Shown: in pieces, positions 34,931 to 43,186 of the stretch
Layout: every line of letters begins with the position of its first letter
How positions within the stretch are numbered: the first letter of the stretch is position 1
Source of the DNA: JALXCH01 sp964495805
Lineage (GTDB): Bacteria; Calditrichota; Calditrichia; RBG-13-44-9
Assembly (NCBI GenBank): GCA_964495805.1
Contig: CAZBWV010000066.1
Span: 1 to 64,000, forward strand
Direction of reading: 5' to 3'
Length of the DNA stretch: 64,000 bases
Notes under the pieces: model-generated
Database searches by the model: none
The model's input: only the letters and a program-made list of their open reading frames with translations
Told to the model about the DNA's origin: nothing
Position numbers and translations under genes: made by a program

Positions 34931-37291
34931 ATGAAAAAGAAGGCCACCTCCCGGTTGAATTCAATGACCGATATGTCTTTTTTTGACTTTCCGGAAAAGC
35001 TGCCGGTTCTGCCGGTAAGAGACCTGGTGGTGTTTCCCCGGGTGATTGTACCGTTGCTGGTGGGACGGGAGAAATCCATTGCCGGTGTCAAAACGGCCGA
35101 GACAACCGACAAGTTTATTCTGATTGTTTCCCAGAAAGACCCGGAAATGGAGCAAATTCGACCGCAAAACATTTACCGGGTGGGAACCGTTGCCCGGGTG
35201 CTGCAACTGCTTCACCTCCCTAACAATCACCTGAAAGTGGTAGTGGAAACCCTCCAGCGGGTGCGCATCAGGCGGTTGAACACAAAGGGCAGCTATTTCT
35301 CTGCCACCATCGAACCATTCGAAGAGCAGGTGGAACCCTTCCCGGGAATGGAGCAGATGATTCAGGATATTCTCAGCCTGTTCCGGGAGTACATTGCCAA
35401 CATCCCTGAATTACCGGATGAGGTGGCTGAACATGCGGAAGGTTTGCAGGTGCCCGCACACATTGTGGACTTTATTGCCCAGCATCTGGAAAGTGAGCAG
35501 CAATCCAAAGAACGTTTGCTGGAATCCGAATCGCTGGCAGAGCGCATGGAACTGTTAGAGAACATGCTGAAAAACGCTATTGGCTTTCAGCGCATGCGCA
35601 AAGAACTGGATCAGGAAGTGCGGGAAAATATGATGCGCAATCAGCGGGAATACTACCTGCAGGAACAACTTCGGCTCATCAAAAAAGAGCTGGGTGAGGA
35701 GGAACCGCTTTCGGGCGATCTGGAAAAGCTTAAACTAAATATCGAAAGTGCGGGCATGCCGCGCCATGCCCTGGAGAAGGCACGGGAAGAGCTGGAAAAA
35801 CTGGCCAAAATCCCCCCGTTCTCACCGGAATACACCGTCATTCGCAACTATCTGGACTGGATGGTGCAACTCCCCTGGAGCAAACGTACCCGCAGCCGCA
35901 TCGATGTAAAAGAAGCTCAGAAAATTTTAGACCAGGACCATTACGGGCTGGAAAAACCCAAGGAGCGCATTCTGGAGCATCTGGCCATCATGCAACGGGT
36001 CAAGAAGATGCGGGGCAGTATTTTGTGTTTTGTGGGTCCTCCCGGAGTGGGTAAAACTTCGCTGGGTCGTTCCATTGCCCGGGCGCTGGGACGTAAGTTT
36101 GTGCGCATCTCACTGGGTGGGGTACGGGACGAAGCGGAAATTCGCGGCCACCGGCGAACCTATATTGGTTCCATGCCCGGTAAAATCATCCAATCCCTGA
36201 AAAAAGCGGGCACGCGCAACCCGGTTTTTCTGATGGATGAGGTGGACAAAATGAGCGCCGATTTCCGGGGCGATCCCTCCGCCGCCCTGCTGGAAGTGCT
36301 GGACCCCGAACAAAACCGCACCTTCAACGATCACTATCTGGATGTGGATTTCGATCTGTCGGAAATCTTCTTCATTACCACCGCCAATGTGCAGTCGGAT
36401 ATTCCCCTGCCCCTACAGGACCGAATGGAGATCATTGAACTGCCGGGTTATCTGGAATACGAAAAGCTGCAAATTGCCCGGAAACACCTCATTCCCAAAC
36501 AGTTGAAAGCACACGGACTAACCACCCGACATCTGAAAATTACCGATGACGCCATTATCCGCATTATTCGCGAATACACCCGGGAAGCAGGGGTGCGAAA
36601 TCTGGAACGACATATTGCTTCGCTGTGCCGCAAAATTACCCGACGGCTGGTGGAAAATCCCGACTTTTCCGGCATAACCGTCACCCGTAACGAATTAGAA
36701 GAATTCCTGGGCAAACCACCGTTTCTGTTCCGAAAAGTGCTCCAGGAGAATCTGGTGGGTGTGGCCACCGGCCTGGCCTGGACGCCGTACGGGGGCGATG
36801 TGCTGAAAATCGAAGTGAACATCTTCCCCGGCAAAGGCAAACTCATCCTTACCGGAAAGTTGGGCGAGGTGATGAAAGAGTCCGCTCAAACGGCACTGAG
36901 TTACCTGCGGTCCATTGCCCAGGAGATGCATATTGATCCGGCACGGTTTCAGGAAAACGACATCCATGTGCACATTCCCGAAGGTGCCATTCCCAAGGAC
37001 GGCCCCAGCGCCGGGGTAACACTGGCCACCGCTCTGCTCTCTGCCTTTACCGGCCGAAAAGTGCGCGGCGATGTGGCTATGACCGGGGAAATCACCCTGC
37101 GGGGTAAAGTGCTGGCCATTGGCGGGCTAAACGAAAAAATGCTGGCTGCCCAGCGGAACAACATTCCCGTGGTTATTGTACCTGCAGAAAATCAAAAGGA
37201 AATTGACGATTTACCCCAGGAACTCCGCGAAGGGATTCGGATTGTATCGGTGCAGGACTACCGGGAAATCCTGGATCAAGTGTTTGTCTAA
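34931..37291 (+). CDS. lon: ATP-dependent protease Lon (LonA type)
   Basis: This is a 786-residue cytosolic protease. The N-terminal substrate-binding LAN domain starts at LPVLPVRDLVVFPRV; a coiled-coil region follows, then an AAA+ module with Walker A GPPGVGKTSLGR and Walker B VFLMDEVDKM. The C-terminal Ser-Lys protease domain has PKDGPSAGVT with the catalytic Ser and GGLNEKMLAA with the catalytic Lys. All expected catalytic parts are present and the length is normal for LonA. It closes the tig-clpP-clpX-lon cluster, 88 bases after clpX. Confidence 0.96.
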   Translation: MKKKATSRLNSMTDMSFFDFPEKLPVLPVRDLVVFPRVIVPLLVGREKSIAGVKTAETTDKFILIVSQKDPEMEQIRPQNIYRVGTVARVLQLLHLPNNHLKVVVETLQRVRIRRLNTKGSYFSATIEPFEEQVEPFPGMEQMIQDILSLFREYIANIPELPDEVAEHAEGLQVPAHIVDFIAQHLESEQQSKERLLESESLAERMELLENMLKNAIGFQRMRKELDQEVRENMMRNQREYYLQEQLRLIKKELGEEEPLSGDLEKLKLNIESAGMPRHALEKAREELEKLAKIPPFSPEYTVIRNYLDWMVQLPWSKRTRSRIDVKEAQKILDQDHYGLEKPKERILEHLAIMQRVKKMRGSILCFVGPPGVGKTSLGRSIARALGRKFVRISLGGVRDEAEIRGHRRTYIGSMPGKIIQSLKKAGTRNPVFLMDEVDKMSADFRGDPSAALLEVLDPEQNRTFNDHYLDVDFDLSEIFFITTANVQSDIPLPLQDRMEIIELPGYLEYEKLQIARKHLIPKQLKAHGLTTRHLKITDDAIIRIIREYTREAGVRNLERHIASLCRKITRRLVENPDFSGITVTRNELEEFLGKPPFLFRKVLQENLVGVATGLAWTPYGGDVLKIEVNIFPGKGKLILTGKLGEVMKESAQTALSYLRSIAQEMHIDPARFQENDIHVHIPEGAIPKDGPSAGVTLATALLSAFTGRKVRGDVAMTGEITLRGKVLAIGGLNEKMLAAQRNNIPVVIVPAENQKEIDDLPQELREGIRIVSVQDYREILDQVFV

Positions 37292-37413
37292 TCCCACATT
37301 CAAAAAATCCCGAACCCAGAAGCAACTTGTGCACTGCATCACGACAGAAGCGCCGAAAATCCCTTAATTGTGCTGCATGTGTATTTTTAACCAATACCAA
37401 GAGGAGAAACAAA

Positions 37414-38034
37414 ATGAAGCAGTTGTTGGTTGTTTTTCTGGCCCTGTTGTTTATCGCTTTTAGTGTGCAGGCACAAAGTCAAATTGGGATCTTTGGCGGG
37501 TACGGCAAATCTAATTTTGATTTGTCCGATGAAAACGGGGAGGATTCCGGGCTGGATCAGTCCAGTTTCATTCCGGTCGGTGCGGAACTGCTGTTCGGTT
37601 CCAAATTTCAGATTGGCGCGGAAGTAAGTTATTCCGTGTCACCATTCTCTTTTAAAGCAGAAGAAGGAGGCGTTACGTACGTGGAGGAGCGCATTTCCCA
37701 GATTCTGGTGGGTGGTGTGGTCAAAATTCATTTTGGCGAAGGAACCATTCGGCCGTTTGTTCGCGGCGGAGCCGGTCTGTATATGGGAAAGGACGAAATT
37801 GATTTTAATGAAGAATTCAGTCAATTTCTGGGCGTGACAGATACCACCATCAACTTTAAAAGCGCTTTCGGATTTAACTTTGGTGGCGGTTTGAAATTTC
37901 AACTGGGCGAAAACAGCTTTTTATTTGGTGAATTTGTTTACCACATGGTAAAACGGGAACTGGACGTGGAAGGTGCCGAGAAAATGAAGATGGATAACTG
38001 GGCCATTCGTGGTGGCATAGAATTTGGCCTGTAG
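37414..38034 (+). CDS. Small outer-membrane beta-barrel protein
   Basis: This is a 206-residue protein with a signal peptide (MKQLLVVFLALLFIAFSVQAQ) and repeated amphipathic strands such as IGIFGGYGKSNF, FVRGGAGLYMG and FNFGGGLKFQLG. It resembles the OmpA/OmpW-like eight-stranded porin group (PF13505-type). The ATG at 37414 has GAGGAG about seven bases upstream and precedes the signal peptide; the longer upstream frame has no such support. Terminator-like hairpins bracket it downstream. The role is unknown. Confidence 0.85.
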   Translation: MKQLLVVFLALLFIAFSVQAQSQIGIFGGYGKSNFDLSDENGEDSGLDQSSFIPVGAELLFGSKFQIGAEVSYSVSPFSFKAEEGGVTYVEERISQILVGGVVKIHFGEGTIRPFVRGGAGLYMGKDEIDFNEEFSQFLGVTDTTINFKSAFGFNFGGGLKFQLGENSFLFGEFVYHMVKRELDVEGAEKMKMDNWAIRGGIEFGL

Positions 38035-38051
38035 CAATTAAATGGGAAATC

Positions 38052-38103
38052 AACACGCAGGGGAATTCGAAGAGGCAACTCTCCGCTTCCCCTGTTGTTT
38101 TTT
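38052..38103 (+). terminator. Intrinsic terminator after the small barrel gene
   Basis: CAGGGGAA (38058-38065) pairs with TTCCCCTG (38087-38094), and flanking ACA/TGT adds pairs. The T-rich run TTGTTTTTTT follows at 38095-38103. It lies about 20 bases after the stop codon at 38034 and separates this gene from the acyl-CoA dehydrogenase. Confidence 0.85.
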
Positions 38104-38227
38104 GGGATTTCCACTCCACCTCCCTGGCTATCACCTCGCAGTACACGATGTTTTTTGATTTTACAAATTGCTTTTAAATTCAGTAAAAAAAGTGTAACTT
38201 TCGCCTCAAATCATTTTGGATAGGGAC

Positions 38228-39397
38228 ATGCAGAAATTTCAGGGATTTGATTTCTATCAGATCGATTCTTTGTTGAGCGAAGACGAGAAACTGATTCGCG
38301 ATTCGGTTCGTCAGTGGGTGGACGAGGAAGTGCTCCCTATCATTGAAACTCACTATCAAAATGGCGAATTTCCAATACATCTGGTGTCCCAGATGGGCGA
38401 GATGGGCCTATTAGGAGCCAATTTACCCCAGAAGTACGGGTGCGCCGGGGTTAACAACGTAGCGTACGGGTTGATCATGCAAGAACTGGAGCGTGGCGAT
38501 AGCGGGATTCGCAGTTTTGCCTCGGTTCAGGGCGGACTGGTAATGTACCCCATTTACAGGTGGGGAACCGAAAAACAAAAACAGTACTGGTTGCCCAAGC
38601 TGGCTTCCGGCGAAATGATCGGCTGCTTTGGACTGACCGAACCGGACTACGGTTCCAACCCCGGCGGCATGACAACAACTGCGGTGGATGACGGCGATAG
38701 CTATGTACTGAACGGTTCCAAGATGTGGATTACCAACGGCTCCATTGCCGATGTGGCGGTTGTGTGGGCAAAGCTGGACGGAGTTGTACGCGGGTTTCTG
38801 GTGGAACAGGGAACACCGGGATTTGTGGCACCGGAGATTAAGAACAAGCACTCTCTGCGTGCTTCGGTGACTTCGGAATTAGTGTTTCAGGATTGTCGGA
38901 TTCCCAAAGAAAATATTTTACCGGGAACCACCGGACTGCGAAATCCGTTGGAATGTTTGACCCAGGCACGTTATGGCATCGCCTGGGGAGCAGTGGGTTC
39001 GGCCATGGCCTGCTACCACGAAGCACTGGAATATGCCAAAAGCCGAATCCAGTTCGATAAGCCCATTGCCGGGTTTCAATTGGTTCAACAAAAGTTAGTG
39101 TACATGGCCACGGAAATTACCAAAGCGCAACTGCTGGTGCTTCAATTGGGCAGGCTGAAAGATTCGGGACAGATGAACTACGTGCAGGTTTCCATGGCCA
39201 AGCGAAACAATGTGTACCACGCGCTGGAAATTGCCCGGATGGCACGGGATATTCTGGCTGCCAACGGCATCAGTTCGGAATACCAGACCATGAGGCACAT
39301 GTGCAACCTTGAGTCGGTCAAAACCTACGAAGGAACTCATGATATTCATACATTAATCATCGGGCACCATTTAACCGGAATACCGGCGTTTCACTAA
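38228..39397 (+). CDS. Acyl-CoA dehydrogenase, glutaryl-CoA dehydrogenase-like
   Basis: This is a 389-residue FAD-dependent acyl-CoA dehydrogenase. FAD and substrate motifs are FGLTEPDYGSNPGGM and MWITNGSIADVAVVWAK. The segment ARYGIAWGAVGSAMACYHEAL and the C-terminal catalytic Glu in YEGTHDIHTLIIG are most like glutaryl-CoA dehydrogenase. I chose the ATG at 38228 over a TTG four codons earlier. Its stop codon overlaps the next start (TAATG), linking it to an HD-GYP response regulator. A 3-hydroxyacyl-CoA dehydrogenase gene is at the right edge of the window, but the two are not adjacent. Substrate is inferred from family resemblance only. Confidence 0.88.
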   Translation: MQKFQGFDFYQIDSLLSEDEKLIRDSVRQWVDEEVLPIIETHYQNGEFPIHLVSQMGEMGLLGANLPQKYGCAGVNNVAYGLIMQELERGDSGIRSFASVQGGLVMYPIYRWGTEKQKQYWLPKLASGEMIGCFGLTEPDYGSNPGGMTTTAVDDGDSYVLNGSKMWITNGSIADVAVVWAKLDGVVRGFLVEQGTPGFVAPEIKNKHSLRASVTSELVFQDCRIPKENILPGTTGLRNPLECLTQARYGIAWGAVGSAMACYHEALEYAKSRIQFDKPIAGFQLVQQKLVYMATEITKAQLLVLQLGRLKDSGQMNYVQVSMAKRNNVYHALEIARMARDILAANGISSEYQTMRHMCNLESVKTYEGTHDIHTLIIGHHLTGIPAFH

Positions 39398-40461
39398 TGG
39401 ATAACGAACAGAAGACATCGGTTGTTGTAGTAGAAGACGACATTCAATACGGGCAGATGCTGGCCGAAGCCCTGATGGAATTCAACTACCATGTGTATGT
39501 TTCCTTCTCCGCTACTGGCGGAATGGACATCATCCGCAAACACAAAATCGATATCGTCCTGTCGGATATCAACATGCCGGGTATTAACGGTATCGAACTG
39601 GCCCGCCAGATTATGAAAATGTTTCTGGATATCCCCATTGTGCTGATTACCGGCCTGCACGACCTGAGTCTGGTAAAAAAAGCGCTGGAAATCGGGGTCT
39701 CCGATTACATTGTGAAACCGATTAAAATAGACGAACTACCGGTGGTAATCGAACGCAACCTCCAGCGAAAGCGGCTGGCCAGCCACCTTCTCTCCGAAAA
39801 CAAAGCGGAAATCCTGTTAGAAGCCCTTAAAGCCTTGATGCGCGCTCTGGATGCCAAGGACCCCTATACATATGGTCATTCCCAGCGGGTAGTCAAACTG
39901 GCCATGATGATGGCTGACGAGCTGAAGCTGGACAACGGACGACGTTACACCCTGCAGCTGGCTGCCTCCCTCCACGACATTGGAAAAATCGGAATGCCGG
40001 ATAGCATTCTGAAAAAAGCGGATAGCCTGGAGGATTACGAATATCGCAAGGCAAAAGACCACCCCATTATCGGGAGCCAGATTTTAGGCGAGATTGAAGA
40101 GCTCAGCGAGGTGGCTTCCATTGTGCGCCATCACCACGAACGCTGGGACGGCACCGGTTACCCGGACGGCCTGAAAGGTGAAGCCATTCCGTTCTTCGCC
40201 CGCATCCTTTCGATTCTGGATGCTTACGAAGCGCTGGTCTCCGACCGGGTGTACCGCAAAGGAATGGACAAATTCTCTGCTTTAGAAGAAATCAAGCGCA
40301 ACGCCGGTACCCAGTTCGACCCCCGACTGGTCAATATCTTTGTCAACGCCATGCTCTCCCGGTTCAACGATCCGGATGAATTGGACGATGCCCGGAAACC
40401 TTCGAAAGAGAATTCCCGGGAAGAAACCTCTTCTCTAACTTCCAGAGCTCACACCAGTTAA
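39397..40461 (+). CDS. Response regulator with HD-GYP output domain (putative c-di-GMP phosphodiesterase)
   Basis: This is a 354-residue two-domain signalling protein. The receiver domain (residues about 8-125) has the acidic pair EDD, the phospho-accepting Asp57 in LSDINMP and the conserved Lys in YIVKPI. The HD-GYP domain (about 145-325) has LHDIGKIGMPD, RHHHERWDGTGYPDGLKG and a DAYEAL segment, with all metal-binding motifs intact, so cyclic-di-GMP hydrolysis is likely. The C-terminal tail is hydrophilic. Its ATG overlaps the stop of the acyl-CoA dehydrogenase gene. No histidine kinase gene is nearby. Confidence 0.92.
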   Translation: MDNEQKTSVVVVEDDIQYGQMLAEALMEFNYHVYVSFSATGGMDIIRKHKIDIVLSDINMPGINGIELARQIMKMFLDIPIVLITGLHDLSLVKKALEIGVSDYIVKPIKIDELPVVIERNLQRKRLASHLLSENKAEILLEALKALMRALDAKDPYTYGHSQRVVKLAMMMADELKLDNGRRYTLQLAASLHDIGKIGMPDSILKKADSLEDYEYRKAKDHPIIGSQILGEIEELSEVASIVRHHHERWDGTGYPDGLKGEAIPFFARILSILDAYEALVSDRVYRKGMDKFSALEEIKRNAGTQFDPRLVNIFVNAMLSRFNDPDELDDARKPSKENSREETSSLTSRAHTS

Positions 40462-40482
40462 CCTTCACCATTTCCCGGTTCC

Positions 40483-41670
40483 ATGGTGGCAAATCCAATT
40501 CCGTACAAGTTCTCCCGCATCTTTGTCAGTCGCACAGCACTTTCCGACGACATCACTCGAACCGTTCTTGCTCAACTGCCCCATCTCCCCACGGAAATCG
40601 TGGAAGATGAGCAGCAATTTCGGGAACAGCTTTCCACCCTGCCTTTAACCGAAGGCAAACGCACACTATGGCTAACCCGCTTCCCCGGTCAGTTTCTGAA
40701 GCCGTGTCCTGGTACTCAACCTCCTTACCGTTGTTGCAATTACCTGGTCATTAACGAAACCACCAATTGCCCCATCGACTGTACTTATTGCATCCTGCAG
40801 GGTTACATCAACAATCCGGCAATTACCATTTACACCAACTACCCCAAAATCATTCAGGAAATGGAAGCCCTTGCCCGCGCCAATCCCCGGCGCATTTTAC
40901 GCATGGGAACCGGCGAGTTAACCGACAGCCTGGCACTGGACCCGCTGACCCGCTTATCGGAAAAATTGATGCAGGCTATTCAGACCATTCCCAATGTGCT
41001 GCTGGAGCTCAAAAGCAAAACCGCCCACATTCACCATCTGTTTCCCCATCCGCATCGACGGGTGGTGCTTTCCTGGTCGGTCAATCCCGAACCGATTGTA
41101 CAAAGCGAGGAACACAAAGCCCACTCCCTTTCTCAACGGCTTCGGGCAGCGCAGGAAGCTGCCAGGCAGGGATTTCTGATAGGACTCCATTTCGACCCGA
41201 TTATTTATATACCGAACTGGAAACCACAGTACCTGCACCTGATCGAAGAAATCGCACGCTTCGTACCATCGGAACGCATTGCCTGGATCAGTCTGGGTAG
41301 TTTTCGGTATCCGCCTTCGTTGCAGGAGGTGATTCGGTTGCGCTTTCCGCGCACGCGCATCTTCTCCGGCGAACAGGTCCCCGGAATGGACGGCAAAATG
41401 CGCTACCTGCGCCCCCTGCGTTTGCACATGTACCAGACCATCTATCAGGCATTGCGAGAGAAGCTGGGCGAGGTGTTTGTCTATTTCTGCATGGAAGATG
41501 AACCGATGTGGGAAACCGTGCTCAACCGCTCACCCGGCAACAGCAATGAGGTGGACTGGTATTTTGCCCAATCTCTCCATAAAAAATTTCCGGAACTGGG
41601 ACTTCCCCGGCCAGAACGGTCGGTGTACCAGCAGGACATTCTTTTCCCCTTCCGGGAAACAAACGGCTGA
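40483..41670 (+). CDS. Spore-photoproduct-lyase-like radical SAM protein
   Basis: This is a 395-residue radical SAM enzyme related to SplB, the lyase that reverts the spore photoproduct in DNA. The cluster motif is C96-x3-C100-x2-C103 in ETTNCPIDCTYC, preceded by CCNYLVIN as in SPL proteins. Where SplB has the hydrogen-donor Cys in AACTSD, this protein reads GTGELTDSLALD with no Cys. No sporulation gene is in the window. It begins 22 bases after the HD-GYP gene. The real substrate is unknown; a DNA-repair role is an inference. Confidence 0.8.
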   Translation: MVANPIPYKFSRIFVSRTALSDDITRTVLAQLPHLPTEIVEDEQQFREQLSTLPLTEGKRTLWLTRFPGQFLKPCPGTQPPYRCCNYLVINETTNCPIDCTYCILQGYINNPAITIYTNYPKIIQEMEALARANPRRILRMGTGELTDSLALDPLTRLSEKLMQAIQTIPNVLLELKSKTAHIHHLFPHPHRRVVLSWSVNPEPIVQSEEHKAHSLSQRLRAAQEAARQGFLIGLHFDPIIYIPNWKPQYLHLIEEIARFVPSERIAWISLGSFRYPPSLQEVIRLRFPRTRIFSGEQVPGMDGKMRYLRPLRLHMYQTIYQALREKLGEVFVYFCMEDEPMWETVLNRSPGNSNEVDWYFAQSLHKKFPELGLPRPERSVYQQDILFPFRETNG

Positions 41671-41746
41671 TATTTTTGCCAGCAATTTCTTTTCTCTCAA
41701 ACTGTTCGTATATTGGTTGGACTAATAAATTTCTTCGGAGCAACCT

Positions 41747-42379
41747 TTGGATAAACTACGCCGCGATCGCCTTATTTTCATCGGATTGGGAATCATCCTG
41801 ACCATCTCCACTTATGCTTTTCTACGCTATTCCTACAAACTGTCCGACGGATTTCCTTTTTCGCAGGAAATTATTGCCGCCATCATGGGCGCCATTATTA
41901 CCATCCTGATTACTGCTGCCCTGCTCAATAAGCAAACGGAAGTGGAATTGCTCAAGGAAGAAAATCTTAAATTTCTGGAACTCAAATCGGGAATTTACAC
42001 CCAGTTGTTAGACTACATTGAGGACATCATCCTCAGCGAAACCATTTCGTACAAGGATTTAATACGGCTGCGTATTCTGAATCAGAAGATCTCCTTTGTA
42101 GCCAGTCGCCAGGTGCTGGAAGCCTTCGGAAAATTTATCGACTTTTTCGGAAAAATTGTGGAAGACCGCAGGTTAGTGGATGCTGAAGTGGACCAGCTGC
42201 TTCGTCTGGTGGGAGACCTGAGCATTCAGATTCGCTACGATTTGATGCAGGGGCATCGGGAGGAGAGCGAAACCGAACGACAACGGGAAGCAAATCAGAT
42301 CCGCCGGAATGTACGTAAACTGGAGTTGAAGTGGTTGCGGAAAAAAGACCATCACACAGAGGGTTCCCGGAATAGTTGA
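41747..42379 (+). CDS. Unknown small membrane protein with cytosolic coiled region
   Basis: This is a 210-residue protein with two hydrophobic segments near the N-terminus (LIFIGLGIILTISTYAFL and IIAAIMGAIITILITAALL). A charged helical region of about 140 residues follows (EVELLKEENLKFLELKSGIY onward), rich in Leu, Glu and Arg and likely coiled-coil. I took a TTG start because GGAG lies seven bases upstream. No known domain is recognised. It stands alone between the radical SAM gene and the tetR-efflux operon. Confidence 0.65.
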   Translation: MDKLRRDRLIFIGLGIILTISTYAFLRYSYKLSDGFPFSQEIIAAIMGAIITILITAALLNKQTEVELLKEENLKFLELKSGIYTQLLDYIEDIILSETISYKDLIRLRILNQKISFVASRQVLEAFGKFIDFFGKIVEDRRLVDAEVDQLLRLVGDLSIQIRYDLMQGHREESETERQREANQIRRNVRKLELKWLRKKDHHTEGSRNS

Positions 42380-42422
42380 TGACTTTACTTTTCGAAAAGC
42401 GCGCCCGTTGATGGGCCACTCT

Positions 42423-42444
42423 CCCTTTCCGGAATCCGAAAGGG
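42423..42444. other. Inverted repeat before the tetR gene
   Basis: CCCTTTC (42423-42429) pairs with GAAAGGG (42438-42444) with an eight-base loop. It follows the small membrane protein gene but lacks a T-run on either side, so its role as a terminator is doubtful. Confidence 0.35.
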
Positions 42445-42534
42445 CTCTTCAGAGGGTGTGAACCTCTTCCTCACCATATTCCCCCAAAAAAAATTTTTTG
42501 CAACTTTCTTGCTTCAATTTCGTTGATTATTTTA

Positions 42535-42554
42535 TATACCGAACGGTAGGTATA
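42535..42554. promoter_or_regulatory. Likely TetR operator upstream of the tetR gene
   Basis: TATACC (42535-42540) and GGTATA (42549-42554) form an inverted repeat around GAACGGTA, and a nested ACCG-AA-CGGT palindrome lies inside. This spacing and sequence style are common for TetR-family operators. It overlaps the probable promoter (TTGCTT, then TATATA after 18 bases) and ends 14 bases before the start codon, so self-repression of the tetR-efflux operon is likely. Confidence 0.65.
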
Positions 42555-42568
42555 AAAAGGAGAGGTTC

Positions 42569-43171
42569 ATGGCTACCACACAAACGGAATTGAGCACTAA
42601 AGACCGCATTTTCATGACCGCAGCACAATTATTCGGAACTTACGGCTTCGAACGCGTTTCCATCCGGCAGATCTGCGAAGAAGTGGGCGTGGGGAAGCCC
42701 ACCCTTTATTACTACTTCAAGGATAAAGAGACTCTGTTAGAGGAACTCATCGATTACGCCACCCGGTTAGGGCAAAAACTGCTGCAGGAATTCCTGAACC
42801 CGGAAGACGATTTCCACCACCGTTTTCTGGGAATCATTCGCACCCATCAGGCATACGTAAAGCGCTACCCTTACTTCATCCGCTTCATCACCATGCTGAA
42901 TCTGAGCGCACTCCCGGACCGAATCCGGCAGAAAATGGTTATGATACACCGGAATCGGTACAATCAGACCCGGGATTTCTTTCAGGAGGGCATTCAGTTA
43001 GGTTTCATTCCCCGGGAGGTTGATCTGAACGTGCTGATTGCCTCCTTCCTGGGCACCATCAATCAGCTGGTGTTCATGGATATTTTTGCTCCCGCGGAAT
43101 ATCAATTCGACGACAACAAAGTGCAACATCTTTATCAACTCTGGACGCAACGCATTTTTAATCAATCATAA
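42569..43171 (+). CDS. TetR/AcrR family transcriptional regulator
   Basis: This is a 200-residue regulator. The N-terminal helix-turn-helix is typical (IFMTAAQLFGTYGFERVSIRQI in part, then EEVGVGKPTLYYYFKDKETLLEEL). The C-terminal part is a helical ligand-binding domain with TetR-like length. AGGAGAGG precedes the ATG. It is the first gene of an operon with a three-part RND efflux system (gaps of 15-110 bases), which it probably represses until a toxic ligand is bound. A palindrome in its own leader is the likely operator. Confidence 0.9.
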   Translation: MATTQTELSTKDRIFMTAAQLFGTYGFERVSIRQICEEVGVGKPTLYYYFKDKETLLEELIDYATRLGQKLLQEFLNPEDDFHHRFLGIIRTHQAYVKRYPYFIRFITMLNLSALPDRIRQKMVMIHRNRYNQTRDFFQEGIQLGFIPREVDLNVLIASFLGTINQLVFMDIFAPAEYQFDDNKVQHLYQLWTQRIFNQS

Positions 43172-43186
43172 TTCGCGGAGGTTTCC

